Positions 1 through 8,794 are shown, counted from the first letter of the stretch. The stretch is 64,000 nucleotides of DNA from Bradyrhizobium cenepequi (GCF_020329485.1 NZ_JAGKJI010000002.1:421627-485626), one strand, 5' to 3'. Notes: generated by a model not told the origin, from the letters alone. Numbers and translations are program-made.

Positions 1-1
1 G

Positions 2-118
2 AAGAAGACGGACTATGTGGTCGCCGGTCCCGGCGCCGGATCGAAGCTCGCGGAAGCCCAAAAGCACGGTGTGGCCGTGCTCACCGAGGACGAGTGGCTG
101 AAGTTGATTGGGGAGTGA
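2..118 (+). CDS. ligA: NAD-dependent DNA ligase, C-terminal BRCT end (partial)
   Basis: Only the last 38 codons lie in the window; the gene starts upstream of base 1. The readable tail contains [17 protein letters not shown] followed by VLTEDEW and a TGA stop at 116-118. This is the typical end of a BRCT domain, in which the GxGSKxxKA and EDEW elements close the fold, and it matches the C-terminus of bacterial LigA, which seals nicks in replication and repair using NAD+. Other BRCT proteins are possible in principle, but in bacteria LigA is by far the commonest. It is convergent with the efflux pump gene that follows, with only 8 bases between the two stops. Confidence 0.8.
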   Translation, partial: KKTDYVVAGPGAGSKLAEAQKHGVAVLTEDEWLKLIGE

Positions 119-126
119 GCGCGCGC

Positions 127-1404
127 TCACATCACCCCAGCCTCATCCTCTTCCGCTTCCTCAATCGCTTGCTCGGTCACCACCGCCTTCCGCCGCGGCA
201 CGAGAAAAATCATGATCGAGGCGCATGCGATCGAGATGATGAGGATCGCGGTCGTGAGCGGCAGTGTCGTCGTGGAATGGCCGCCGAGATAGGCGCCGAA
301 CTGCGACACCAGCGAGCCGATGCCCTGCTGCAGGAAGCCCATCGCGCCGGAGGCGGTGCCGGCGGCTTCGGGCCGGACGCTGATCGCGCCGGCTGCCGAG
401 TTCGCCATCACGAAGGCGTTGCCGGCCATCACGATCATCTGGGTGCCGAACAGCCAGAGCGGGGCCTGGTTGAGGCCTGTGATGCTCCAGGCGAGGTTCA
501 ACAGGCTGCCGCCGAGCTGCAGCGCGAGCCCGAACCAGATCAGTTGTTCCAGCGAATGGCGCGGCGCGAAGCGCACGCACAGAAGATTGCCGACCAGATA
601 GGCAAAGCCCGTCGTCGCGAACCAGGCGCCATATTCGGCGCTGCTGCGTCCCATCTGGGTCACCACGATATAGGGTCCGCCGCCGGCGAAGGTGAAGATG
701 ATCTGCGAGGCCAGCACCTGGCACAGCACATAGCCGATGAAGGCGCGGCTCTTGACCAGGCTGCCGACATCGCGGCGGAAGTTGCTGGCTTCGCTGCGGA
801 CGCGACGCGTCTCCGGCAGCGCCAGCGCGATTCCAAGCGTGACGGCAAGGGAGCCCGCGGTGATGGCATAGAAGATTGCGCGCCAGCCGAATGCGGTCTC
901 GAGCAGGCCGCCGGTCAGCGGGCTCAGCATCTGCGCGATCATCATCACGGCGATCACCAGGCTGATCATGGCGCCGACGCGGTCGCGGCTATAGAGATCG
1001 CGGATGATGGCGCGGCTCACCACCATGCCGCTGGCGCCGCCGAGCGCCTGGAAGAAGCGCGCCGCGATGAGCTGCGGCAGGGTTTCGGCGAAGATGCTGC
1101 CGACGCCCGCCACCACCATCAGGCCGAGGCCGGCCAAGAGCACCGGCCGCCGCCCGAACTTGTCCGACAGCGGGCCCATGACGAGCTGCGAGCAGGCGAT
1201 GCCGACCATGAACAGCGACACCGTCATCTGCGCGATCGAAATGTCGCGGTCGAAGGTCGCCGCCAGCACCGGCAGTGCCGGCACCAGCATATACAGCGAG
1301 ATCGGCGCAACGCCCGTCATCGCGACGAGCAACAGCAGCATGAGCTTCGACGTCGCGATGTTCTTGTCCGTCGCCGCGGGCCGCTTGCCCATCACGCCAT
1401 GCAT
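127..1404 (-). CDS. Bcr/CflA family MFS drug efflux transporter
   Basis: A 425-residue inner-membrane protein with about 12 hydrophobic segments. The first helix is preceded by a short basic N-terminus and contains the VAPISLYMLVPALPVLA stretch; the MFS loop 2-3 signature appears as GPLSDKFGRRPVLL near residues 77-90. This pattern (early helix with ALP, SDxxGRRP loop) is that of the Bcr/CflA subfamily of proton-driven drug antiporters (bicyclomycin, chloramphenicol, sulfonamide efflux). The substrate cannot be read from sequence. The C-terminus is acidic (EEAEEDEA). A second Met four residues in is an alternative start. It is transcribed away from the neighbouring peptidase gene and appears monocistronic. 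Confidence 0.85.
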   Translation of the reverse strand: MHGVMGKRPAATDKNIATSKLMLLLLVAMTGVAPISLYMLVPALPVLAATFDRDISIAQMTVSLFMVGIACSQLVMGPLSDKFGRRPVLLAGLGLMVVAGVGSIFAETLPQLIAARFFQALGGASGMVVSRAIIRDLYSRDRVGAMISLVIAVMMIAQMLSPLTGGLLETAFGWRAIFYAITAGSLAVTLGIALALPETRRVRSEASNFRRDVGSLVKSRAFIGYVLCQVLASQIIFTFAGGGPYIVVTQMGRSSAEYGAWFATTGFAYLVGNLLCVRFAPRHSLEQLIWFGLALQLGGSLLNLAWSITGLNQAPLWLFGTQMIVMAGNAFVMANSAAGAISVRPEAAGTASGAMGFLQQGIGSLVSQFGAYLGGHSTTTLPLTTAILIISIACASIMIFLVPRRKAVVTEQAIEEAEEDEAGVM

Positions 1405-1636
1405 TCAGCTTCGCATCCTTTCGAGAGGTGAAATGTAGCGTGATGCGCCAACGCGAATACGGATGTTTCGGCATGCGGCTATGCCGATTCCGGGAGGCCG
1501 TGATTTTTGCGGCGGATATTGCCGGCCACTCCGCCGTCATCATCCGCCACCGGGTCGGCGCAAAGCGCCGCCCGATGACAGGCTCCGGCGGATGATCCAG
1601 TATTCCGGAGGGCGGAGTTATATGCGGCGACGTTGC

Positions 1637-1672
1637 CCTTGTACTGGATTCCCCGCCTTCGCGGGGAATGAC
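1637..1672. repeat. Short palindromic intergenic repeat
   Basis: Bases around 1646-1669 form the hairpin attccccgc-cttc-gcggggaat and lie between two genes read on the minus strand. Elements with this core are scattered between genes in this window (for example 8122-8226 and 18554-18645). The rest of the 293-base gap 1405-1697 shows nothing else I can name. Confidence 0.5.
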
Positions 1673-1697
1673 AAAGGAAGGTGCGGCGGGCGCTCGC

Positions 1698-3527
1698 TTA
1701 CTTCAGCGCCGCCGTCGCCTCGTCCAGCCACAGCTTTGTGGCCTCATCGTCGAGGTGCGAACGTACCTCGGCCTTGACGCGGGCATGGTAGTCGTTGAGC
1801 CATTTGAGCTCGGCCTCGCTCAGCATCGTCGCATCGATCAGTCGGCGGTCGATCGGCGCCAGCGTCAGCGTCTCGAATGCGTTCATCGGCTTTTCCGCGC
1901 CTGCTATCTCGATGCCGATCACGAGCTCGAGGTTCTCGATCCTTATTCCATAGGCATCGGTCTTGTAGTAGCCGGGCTCGTTGGAGAGGATCATGCCGCG
2001 TTTCAGCGGCGTGGTGCCGAGCTTTGAGATTCGCGCTGGTCCCTCATGCACGGAAAGATAGCTGCCGACGCCATGGCCGGTGCCGTGCTCGAAATCGATG
2101 CCGGCCTGCCAGAGATATTGCCGCGCCAGCGTATCGAGCTGCGCGCCGGTGGTGCCATCGGGGAACACCGCGCGCGCAATCGCAATATGGCCGCGCACCA
2201 CTCGGGTGAAGCGGTCGCGCATCTCCGCGGTGGGCTGACCGATCGCGATGGTGCGGGTGACATCAGTGGTGCCGTCCTCGTATTGCGCGCCGGAATCGAT
2301 CAGCAGAAGATCGCCTGGTGCGATCCGCCGGTTGCTCTTGCGGGTGACGCGGTAATGCACGATGGCGCCGTTCGGCCCGGTGCCGGCGATGGTCGGGAAT
2401 GAGACATCCTTCAGCGCCCCGGTCTCGCGACGGAAGGTCTCTAGCGCCTCGACGGCGTCGATCTCGGTGAGCCCGCCGGCGGGCGCCTCGCGATCGATCC
2501 AGGCAAGGAAGCGCGCCAGCGCCACCGCGTCGCGCTGATGCGCGGTTCGCGTGCCCTGGATCTCCGCGGCGTTCTTCACGGCTTTCAACAGGCTCACCGG
2601 ATCGTTGCCGCGTACCGGCTTGCCACCGGCGGCGGTGATCAGGCGGGTCAGCGCGTCGGCCGCGGTTGCACCGTCGAGCGCGATCGAGGCGCCGCGCTGC
2701 GCGAGTTCCGTCAGCTTCAATGTCAGCCGGTCCGGCTCCTCGACATCGGCGGATTGCTCGAGATGGTCGCGCGCGAGGTTCGAAAGCTTCCGGTGATCGA
2801 TGAACACGATCGGCCGGCCTTCTCTCGGCACCAGCGCGTAAGAGAGCGGCAGCGGCGTATGCGAGACGTCGGCGCCGCGGATGTTGAAGGCCCAGGCCAC
2901 TGCGTGGCTGTCCGACAGCATCAGCGCGTCCACGCCAAGCTTGTTGATCTCATCTCTGATCCGCTCCAGCTTCGCAGCCTCTGCCTCGCCGGCGAATCGC
3001 GGGCCATGGATGGAGACTGGCCCGAGCGGCGGGTGCGGGCGCTCCGTCCAGATCGCATCGATGGGGTTGCTGTCGACCGCGACCAGCTCGGCGCCGGCCT
3101 TGGCGCACGCCGCCGCGAGACGCTCGACTGCCGCAGACGTGTGCAGCCACGGATCGAATCCGAGGCGGTCGCCGGCGGAAAGATGTCTTGTCAGCCAGTG
3201 TTCCGGCGGTGGATCGGCCAGCGGCTGGATTTGCCAGGCCTTCGGGTCAACCTGCTTGCCCGCCTGCAGCGTGTAGCGCCCGTCAACGAACAGGGAGGCC
3301 TCCTGCATCAGCACGATTGCAAGCCCCGCCGACCCGGTAAAACCGCTCAGCCACGCCAGCCGCTCCTCGGACGGCGCGACATATTCATTCTGCTGCTGAT
3401 CGGCGCGGGGAATGACAAAGCCGGTCAGCTTCCGCCGCGCCAATTCCTCGCGCAACGCGGCGAGCCGCGCCGTCAGCGCCACGCCGCCTTCGGGTTCTTC
3501 GAACGTCTGGAAATGGGCCTCGAACAT
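1698..3527 (-). CDS. Xaa-Pro aminopeptidase (aminopeptidase P, peptidase M24B)
   Basis: A 609-residue cytoplasmic metallopeptidase that removes an N-terminal residue preceding proline. The length fits the three-domain eukaryote-like aminopeptidase P (about 600 residues) rather than the 440-residue E. coli PepP. Two creatinase-type N-terminal domains (residues 15-150 and about 165-320) precede the pita-bread catalytic domain. Metal ligands are visible in order: LLIDSGAQYEDGTTDVTR (two Asp), GHGVGSYLSVHEGP (His), SNEPGYY (Glu) and the final RIENLELV (Glu). The start ATG at 3527 follows a normal spacing; the protein begins MFEAHFQTF. It stands alone between intergenic gaps. Confidence 0.93.
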   Translation of the reverse strand: MFEAHFQTFEEPEGGVALTARLAALREELARRKLTGFVIPRADQQQNEYVAPSEERLAWLSGFTGSAGLAIVLMQEASLFVDGRYTLQAGKQVDPKAWQIQPLADPPPEHWLTRHLSAGDRLGFDPWLHTSAAVERLAAACAKAGAELVAVDSNPIDAIWTERPHPPLGPVSIHGPRFAGEAEAAKLERIRDEINKLGVDALMLSDSHAVAWAFNIRGADVSHTPLPLSYALVPREGRPIVFIDHRKLSNLARDHLEQSADVEEPDRLTLKLTELAQRGASIALDGATAADALTRLITAAGGKPVRGNDPVSLLKAVKNAAEIQGTRTAHQRDAVALARFLAWIDREAPAGGLTEIDAVEALETFRRETGALKDVSFPTIAGTGPNGAIVHYRVTRKSNRRIAPGDLLLIDSGAQYEDGTTDVTRTIAIGQPTAEMRDRFTRVVRGHIAIARAVFPDGTTGAQLDTLARQYLWQAGIDFEHGTGHGVGSYLSVHEGPARISKLGTTPLKRGMILSNEPGYYKTDAYGIRIENLELVIGIEIAGAEKPMNAFETLTLAPIDRRLIDATMLSEAELKWLNDYHARVKAEVRSHLDDEATKLWLDEATAALK

Positions 3528-3721
3528 CGCCGGTCACTTTATGATGGTTGCGTGGACAAGTCCGCAATGTAAGCGCTACCGCCACAATTTGGCATAAGTT
3601 ATGCTACAATAGCGTCATGTAGGTTTAGAAAAGACGGAACGGTTTTCAAGGCAAGCCGTTCGACAACGATGCCCCGGGGAAGCTCCAGGAGTGTTTCAAC
3701 TCAATGGCGAGGGGATACACA

Positions 3722-3904
3722 ATGCCTGCTTTCAGCTTTGAGAAGATTTCGCCGCCGGTTCGCCGCGGCCCGATTGCCCCGATCGAACAGAAGCAGCGCG
3801 GCGTCATCGTCCAGATCCTGGATCGCTTCGTTGAGCGGCGCATCAAGCGCCGGCTGAGGGCGGAGAAGAGTGAAACGGCTGCCCGCCAGCCGAAAAATGA
3901 CTAG
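3722..3904 (+). CDS. Small conserved basic protein of unknown function
   Basis: A 60-residue protein beginning MPAFSFEKISPPVRRGP. I chose the ATG at 3722 because a gagggg ribosome site lies 8 bases upstream; an in-frame ATG at 3704 sits before that site and is less likely. The protein has a Phe/Pro-rich N-terminus, a central QKQRGVIVQILDRF segment predicted helical, and a strongly basic C-terminus (ERRIKRRLRAEKSE). There is no signal peptide or membrane segment. I recognise it only as the kind of short protein often annotated in bradyrhizobia; function is unknown. It is divergent from the aminopeptidase and convergent with prmA. Confidence 0.6.
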   Translation: MPAFSFEKISPPVRRGPIAPIEQKQRGVIVQILDRFVERRIKRRLRAEKSETAARQPKND

Positions 3905-3922
3905 CCAACTCTCTCGCTAGGT

Positions 3923-4810
3923 CTAGCGCGTGGAGCGCAGCAGCAGGCTGCTCCATCCCTCGATTTTCAGATGCCGTAACGGCACCAGGCCGCGCGCACG
4001 GTAGGCGGCGATCACGCCTGGCGCCTGATGCGTCAAGAGTCCCGACAGGATCACGAGCGCTGAAGGCGCGAGATGGCGTGCCATTGGTCCCGCCAATTGC
4101 CGCAGCGGATTGGCGAGGATGTTCGCAAGCACGAGGTCGAACGGGCCGCGCGCGGAAAATTGCGGCGCCGAGAAGCCGGTGGCGCGGATCGTCGTCACGA
4201 GGTTTGCGGTCTCGTTCAGCGCGGCGTTCTCGCGCGCGACCTTGACCGATGGCGGATCGATGTCGCTCGCCAGCACCGCGCCGTGCAGCGCCTTCGCCGC
4301 GGCGATCGCCAGCACGCCGGTGCCGGTGCCGAGGTCGAGCACGCGGCGCGGCTGATGCGCCTTCAGCACATGATCGAGCAGCAGCAGGCAGCCGCGCGTA
4401 GTGCCATGATGGCCGGTGCCGAACGCCAGCGCCGCCTCGATCTCGATGCCGAGCTTGTTCGGTGGCACGCGTTCGCGGTCGTGCTGGCCGCGCACGACGA
4501 AGCGCCCGGCCGGGACGGGGACGAGGTCCTCGAGGCTGGCCTTGACCCAGTCCTTGGCCTCGACCGTGTCGAAGGCAATGGTCGTTGCCATCTCCTCGCC
4601 GGCCGCATTGGTGACGACCTCGCGCATCAGCGTCTGATCGGGCGCATCGGCAAAATGCGCAGTGACCTCCCAGCGCCCGTCCGGCCGCTCGAATGCGGCA
4701 ATCGCCGTCTCGCCTTCGAAGAAGATATCGGTCAGCGCGTCAGCCAGCCGCCGGGCGGTCTGCTCGTCGGAAAGCGCGAGGCTGGCGCGATGGGTGGGTT
4801 TGGGCAGCAT
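3923..4810 (-). CDS. prmA: Ribosomal protein L11 methyltransferase
   Basis: A 295-residue SAM-dependent methyltransferase that trimethylates ribosomal protein L11. The N-terminal substrate-recognition domain (residues 1-115) is followed by the Rossmann methyltransferase domain with motif I VLDLGTGTGVLAIAAAKA (about 158-175), the acidic motif LASDIDPPSV and the catalytic loop DLVLANILANPL, which is diagnostic of PrmA. ALAFGTGHHGTTR just before motif I is the other typical PrmA element (usually GTGxHxTT). The reading frame ends 18 bases from the small ORF on the opposite strand. Confidence 0.94.
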   Translation of the reverse strand: MLPKPTHRASLALSDEQTARRLADALTDIFFEGETAIAAFERPDGRWEVTAHFADAPDQTLMREVVTNAAGEEMATTIAFDTVEAKDWVKASLEDLVPVPAGRFVVRGQHDRERVPPNKLGIEIEAALAFGTGHHGTTRGCLLLLDHVLKAHQPRRVLDLGTGTGVLAIAAAKALHGAVLASDIDPPSVKVARENAALNETANLVTTIRATGFSAPQFSARGPFDLVLANILANPLRQLAGPMARHLAPSALVILSGLLTHQAPGVIAAYRARGLVPLRHLKIEGWSSLLLRSTR

Positions 4811-5038
4811 TTAGCTTAACCGTTTCGACCTTGTCCGGAATTTCAGCGTACTGCGATCGCATTATCATGTTGGATTCCGGCGAGTCAGCAGGGAGCCGAA
4901 GCTTTGGGGAACTTTGCTCAGGCTCAGCCGCTGCCTCAAACCCCGTAGTTTTCCCATAATTGAAAGTTCATACGAACAATGCATGATGGTAACCCGTTGC
5001 TTTAATTAAATTTATAGTAGTTTTGTTCAGGAGTAGTA
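4811..5038. other. AT-rich intergenic stretch upstream of small basic protein
   Basis: This gap is clearly richer in A and T than the flanking genes, especially 4955-5035 with ttaattaaatttatagtag. It holds the probable promoter of the 5039 ORF and its ribosome site. A base composition break of this kind next to an H-NS-like gene is consistent with acquired DNA, but no mobile element ends are visible. Confidence 0.4.
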
Positions 5039-5281
5039 ATGAGTAGTTGCAAACGGTCGTGGGCTGGAATTCTTCGCAAGAGTGTGAAGCTGATGGCTAG
5101 GCGCATTGCTGAACTTCACGACCTTCGAAGACAAGTGCGAGAGGCCGAAGCCAGGGCGCTTGCCGGACGGCGGGAAATGTCGTCCAGACGGTCGCGAAGA
5201 CAAAGGACAGGACTTTATCGCAGCCGCTTGAATGCACGAGTCCGGTGCATTGAAGACCTGAACAGGAAGTGCTCTCTCTAA
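5039..5281 (+). CDS. Hypothetical small Arg-rich protein
   Basis: An 80-residue ORF with a good ribosome site (caggag about 6 bases before the ATG) and a location directly behind an AT-rich promoter-like region. The product is highly basic, with a predicted amphipathic helix MARRIAELHDLRRQVREAEA in the middle and SRRSRRQR toward the end, so nucleic acid binding is plausible but unproven. It is followed 89 bases later by an H-NS-like gene in the same direction, and both may be one transcript. I do not recognise a family. The ORF could be spurious; the ribosome site and composition are the main arguments for it. Confidence 0.45.
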   Translation: MSSCKRSWAGILRKSVKLMARRIAELHDLRRQVREAEARALAGRREMSSRRSRRQRTGLYRSRLNARVRCIEDLNRKCSL

Positions 5282-5370
5282 CAGATGCGCCGATCGGCGC
5301 CGCGCGACCGCTTGTTTGCGTCCGGCGTGCTTGGTAAGCCCGCTCTGTTTTTATTCCTGGGCGCGACTCG

Positions 5371-5700
5371 ATGAAACGTGATGGCTTCCGATCCATGTCC
5401 ACAGATCAACTGTGGGCGTTCCATGAACGAGTAGCGGCCGAACTGACACAACGAATAGTCAGCGAGAAGGCCACGCTTGAGGACCGGCTGCGTCAGCTCC
5501 AGGCCCCCGGCCAGGCTGCGAAACCAGATCGTAGCCGTCGCCCTTATCCAAAGGTTCTGCCCAAATACCGGAACCCGAAAAACCCTGGAGAGACGTGGTC
5601 AGGTCGAGGCAAGCGGCCTCGATGGCTGGCAAAGCGACTTGTTGCCGGCTCCAAGCTGAACGATTTCCTCATCGCTCGCCCTGGCCGCAAGCGACGCTAG
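5371..5700 (+). CDS. H-NS family nucleoid-associated / xenogeneic-silencer-like protein
   Basis: A 109-residue protein with an N-terminal predicted coiled coil (about residues 8-50, LWAFHERVAAELTQRIVSEK onward) and a C-terminal H-NS DNA-binding domain: YPKVLPKYRNPKNPGETWSG followed by RGKRPRWLAK. The pattern YRNPxNPxxTWSGRGxxPxW is the standard alphaproteobacterial HvrA/H-NS/MucR-unrelated signature, in which the SGRG-type loop enters the minor groove of AT-rich DNA. It probably oligomerises through the coiled coil and represses AT-rich genes. The tail GRKRR is basic. The first Met at 5371 or the second (MSTDQLWAF, 5395) may be the start. Confidence 0.85.
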   Translation: MKRDGFRSMSTDQLWAFHERVAAELTQRIVSEKATLEDRLRQLQAPGQAAKPDRSRRPYPKVLPKYRNPKNPGETWSGRGKRPRWLAKRLVAGSKLNDFLIARPGRKRR

Positions 5701-6084
5701 CTCTAAGGCGTGATCCGATCAGGTTGAATCGCCAGTGGATTGGCTTCGCCTCCTGACAGCCTTGGAAAGGGGAGGTCGGTTTGCGCAACGCGCAAACTGG
5801 ATGGGGGCATCCTGCTTCCACGAATCCGCTCTCACGAGCACCTGCGCCCGGGGCCAGACCCCCATCCCGACCTTCCCCCCTTCCAGGGGGAAGGAGCACG
5901 TCGGCGCAAGCGGCGACATCTCACTTGGCCAGCCGGGAGTGCCGGGGTTTTCAACAGGGTTATCCCCCTGATGCACCAAGGCTTGACCACAACTTCGATC
6001 GGGTACGCCCGATGTGTTCCTCTCCTTCGGACGCGGGCCTCGCACGCGAGCCGTGATAGGCTGCCACAAAACAAGGAGGGTCCC
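5701..6084. other. Intergenic region with palindromic repeats
   Basis: No gene is visible in these 384 bases. It contains an interspersed repeat around 5850-5915 built on accttccccccttccagggg (a hairpin between ccccttcc-type and ggaagg-type arms), plus a fragment near 5716-5735 (gatcaggttgaatcgc) that is the reverse complement of the caacctgatcg tails found near 33217 and 39172. The ribosome site for the next gene (aaggagg, 6073-6079) closes the region. Confidence 0.45.
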
Positions 6085-6348
6085 ATGTCCCTGTTAAGAC
6101 GGCCGCTCTATCAGCGCTCGGAAGGTGCCGACGAGGACCGTTGGCGCCTGGCATTCGATACCGAAACCAGCCGGCTCTTCGTCGAGCACGAAAAGAAGCG
6201 GGGCGACTTCCGCGGCACCGGATACGCCGTTGAGACCGACGAGATCAAGCTCGCGGAATTCCTGAAACAGCCGAGCGAGGCGCGGGAGCAGCTTATGACG
6301 CTGCTCGAAACGCTGTTTGCCGACGTGTCGCGGCCCGCGGCGGCCTGA
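6085..6348 (+). CDS. Small conserved hypothetical protein
   Basis: An 87-residue protein starting at an ATG preceded by a near-perfect aaggagg 5 bases upstream. It begins MSLLRRPLYQRSEGADED and has a compact alpha/beta pattern with WRLAFDTETSRLFVEHE and a final helical stretch EAREQLMTLLETLFADVS. There is no signal peptide. I know it only as a small protein of unknown function common in rhizobia. It converges on the FAD oxidoreductase gene with a 55-base gap. Confidence 0.65.
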   Translation: MSLLRRPLYQRSEGADEDRWRLAFDTETSRLFVEHEKKRGDFRGTGYAVETDEIKLAEFLKQPSEAREQLMTLLETLFADVSRPAAA

Positions 6349-6403
6349 CTGGCTGGATGCACATTCGCTTCCACCTGATATCCACAGGCTGTCCACAGGC
6401 TTT

Positions 6404-8011
6404 TCAACGTCTTGCGAACAGGGAGCGATGGTCGTTCAGGATCGCCTGCGCGGCGTTGTGGCCCGGCGCGCCGGTGACGCCGCCGCCGGGATGGGCGCCG
6501 GAGCCGCAGTGATAGAGCCCCCTCACGGGGCCGCGGTAGTCGGCATGGCCGAGCATCGGGCGGGCCGAGAAGAGCTGGTTCAGCGTCAGCGCGCCGTGGA
6601 AGATGTCTCCGCCCAATAGACCGAATTCCCGCTCCAGATCGAGCGGGGACAGCAGCTGCCGGCCGAGCACGCTTGCGGCGAAGCCGGGCGCGTATCGGTC
6701 CACCGTGGAGATCATGAGGTCGGCGACCTCATCGCGATGATCGTCCCAGGATTTGCCGTCGGGCAGTTCCGGCGCGACATGCTGGCAGAACAGGCTCGCG
6801 ACATGCTGTCCCGCCGGCGCCAGCGAGTCGTCAAGCGTCGATGGGATCAGCATTTCGACGATGGGCTCGCGGCTCCAGCCAAAGCTGCGCGCATCGAGCC
6901 AGGCGCGGTCCATATAGGTCAGGCTCGGCGCGATGATGATGCCGGCGGTGAGGTGGTCGCCTCTGCCCGGCAGCGCGGTGAAGGAAGGCAACTCGCTCAA
7001 CGCGACATTCATGCGAAAGGTGCCGGAGGCGTTGCGCCAGCGCGACATGCGCTGCAGGAATTCCACCGCCAGCGCGCCCGCTGGCATCAGCCGGGTGTAG
7101 AGCAGTTTTGGATTGACTGACGCGGAGACATATCTGGCGCGGATGGTCGTGCCATTGTCGAGCTCGACGCCGGCGGCGCGGCCGCTCTCGACAATCACCT
7201 CGCGCACGCCGCTATCCACTTCGATCGCGGCGCCATGCGCGCGCGCCGCGGCCGCCATCGCCTGGGTGATCGCGCCCATGCCGCCGATGGCGTGGCCCCA
7301 GACGCCCTTCTTGCCGTTCACTTCGCCGAAGGCGTGGTGCAGCATCACGTAAGCCGAACCCGTCGCATAGGGGCTCGCATAATTGCCGACGACGGCGTCG
7401 AAGCCGAACAGCGCTTTCACCAGGTCGCTCTCGAACCGCTCGTCCAGCATTTCGCCGGCCGAACGGGTGAAGAGATCGAGCAGGTCGCGCTGCCGTTCCA
7501 GCGACAGCTTGCGCAAGAGGTTGGCGGAGCCGAGCGCGTTGAAGGCTTCGCGCAAGGCGTTTGCGCCAAATCCTTCGACGATGTTCGGCGGTGCGCGCAG
7601 CACGAACTGGCGCAGCACGTCTGCGATCGCCTCCAGCTGGCGCGAGAAGATGCCAATCTCTTCGGCATCGTGCGCGCTGAGCCTTGCGACGGATTCCGCG
7701 GTGCGCCCCTCGCCGGTGAGGAGATGGCTGCCATCGGGGGACGGCAGAAAGTTTTGCGCGCGGCGCTCGACGATCCGCAAGCCGTGCTCCGCGAGCCTGA
7801 GATCCGCAATGACCTTGGGGTTGAGCAGGCTCACCGTATAGGCCGCGACCGAGTTGCGGAACCCGGGATGGAATTCCTCCGTCACCGCCGCGCCGCCAAC
7901 AACCTTGCGGCGCTCGACCACTGTCACGCGCAGGCCCGCCATCGCGAGATAGGCCGCGCAGGTGAGGCCGTTATGGCCCGCGCCGATGATGACGACGTCC
8001 GTTTCGCTCAT
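6404..8011 (-). CDS. Phytoene-desaturase-like FAD-dependent oxidoreductase (COG1233, PYROXD2-like)
   Basis: A 535-residue flavoprotein. The N-terminal Rossmann motif VVIIGAGHNGLTCAAYLA (residues 5-22) with ERRKVVGGAAVTEE binds FAD, and the C-terminal SGAHPGGGVTGAPGHNAA (about 500-518) closes the FAD site as in the amine-oxidase/CrtI superfamily. Overall it resembles PYROXD2-type proteins rather than carotenoid desaturases, and no crt genes lie nearby, so a role in carotenoid synthesis is unlikely. Substrate is unknown. The upstream 1.1 kb is non-coding and repeat rich, so its promoter must lie between 8012 and about 8090. Confidence 0.85.
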   Translation of the reverse strand: MSETDVVIIGAGHNGLTCAAYLAMAGLRVTVVERRKVVGGAAVTEEFHPGFRNSVAAYTVSLLNPKVIADLRLAEHGLRIVERRAQNFLPSPDGSHLLTGEGRTAESVARLSAHDAEEIGIFSRQLEAIADVLRQFVLRAPPNIVEGFGANALREAFNALGSANLLRKLSLERQRDLLDLFTRSAGEMLDERFESDLVKALFGFDAVVGNYASPYATGSAYVMLHHAFGEVNGKKGVWGHAIGGMGAITQAMAAAARAHGAAIEVDSGVREVIVESGRAAGVELDNGTTIRARYVSASVNPKLLYTRLMPAGALAVEFLQRMSRWRNASGTFRMNVALSELPSFTALPGRGDHLTAGIIIAPSLTYMDRAWLDARSFGWSREPIVEMLIPSTLDDSLAPAGQHVASLFCQHVAPELPDGKSWDDHRDEVADLMISTVDRYAPGFAASVLGRQLLSPLDLEREFGLLGGDIFHGALTLNQLFSARPMLGHADYRGPVRGLYHCGSGAHPGGGVTGAPGHNAAQAILNDHRSLFARR

Positions 8012-8121
8012 GTCAGCTTCTTTTCTCAGGCAGCTTGCCAGTAGCTCATCGTTGCGCGCAAGCCGCTAGTTATTTCGCCACTCGCCCCGGTCGTCATTCC
8101 GAGGCGCCCTTCGTCCGCTCC

Positions 8122-8226
8122 GTCATTCCGGGGCGTGCGTAGCGCGAGCCCGGAATCCATCGCGCCGCAGGCACCAGCGGAGAAATGGATTCCGGGCTCG
8201 ATGCTGTCGCATCGCCCCGGAATGAC
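8122..8226. repeat. Nested palindromic repeat (gtcattccgggg family)
   Basis: Outer arms gtcattccgggg (8122-8133) and ccccggaatgac (8215-8226) are exact reverse complements, and inner arms cgagcccggaatccat (8145-8160) and atggattccgggctcg (8185-8200) are also exact. The whole could fold into a long cruciform or RNA hairpin. Related units appear at 18554-18645 and 55333-55419. Confidence 0.8.
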
Positions 8227-8414
8227 AGCGTGTGTTGAGGCACGAGCTGCGACAAAACAACCCGACGGGCAAATCATTTCCACTCCCTGCAACCTTGAAC
8301 TGTCCAGCCTTGCAGCGAAAAATATTCCACTTTCGCCGTCGGGCAAATCAGTGATTTAACTCCGCCCGTCTCACCCAGATGAGGGGCGGATCGCGATCGT
8401 CACGAACGTTGCGG

Positions 8415-8710
8415 TGGGATGCGGTGGACGCGGGTGTTGCGACTGACGAGCGTGACTATCCGTGGACGGCGAAGTCGTGTGGTTCTGGCGCCCCGACGCT
8501 GGCGCTAAGTTTTTTGCGCAAACAAGTTTGCGCGAGAGATGACGGTGGCAAGAAAGCCCGGTCACCGGGAAGAGCACGAAGTAAGCCGTAAACCACCGCG
8601 CAGGGAAAGCCGGTGTTGCTCCGGTTGACCTGTGGTCCTACCCCCGTGCTTTTTGTTGCACGGGGCCCACGGGTGCAACCGGCACCCGGCTTTCCCTGCG
8701 CCCTCTATCC
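8415..8710. repeat. Long composite interspersed repeat
   Basis: From about 8415 (gcggtggacgcgggtgttgc) through ggcgccccgacgctggcg, ggtcaccgggaagagcacga and a terminal palindrome, this reads like a long mosaic repeat that I remember from many bradyrhizobial intergenic regions. The terminal part is a 104-base inverted repeat: gcgcagggaaagccgg (8598-8613) pairs exactly with ccggctttccctgcgc (8686-8701), enclosing a second exact hairpin ccccgtgc (8642-8649) / gcacgggg (8658-8665) with a T-rich loop. The 5' boundary is approximate. Confidence 0.6.
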
Positions 8711-8794
8711 GATGAGAGGGTGGAAAGTGACGCAAAGCTCGGACGCATCGCGCCGCGAGAATGCGGACTCATATCCTCTCCGCTGTTTTGGAAT

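Noticed and set aside
94..1431. A 445-codon plus-strand frame rich in His/Arg/Asp.
   Set aside because: It is antisense to the Bcr/CflA transporter; in high-GC DNA the opposite strand of a membrane protein often stays open, and the product has no family character.
6404..8011. Carotenoid desaturase (crtI).
   Set aside because: Fold-level similarity only; no crt neighbours and the closest pattern is PYROXD2-like.
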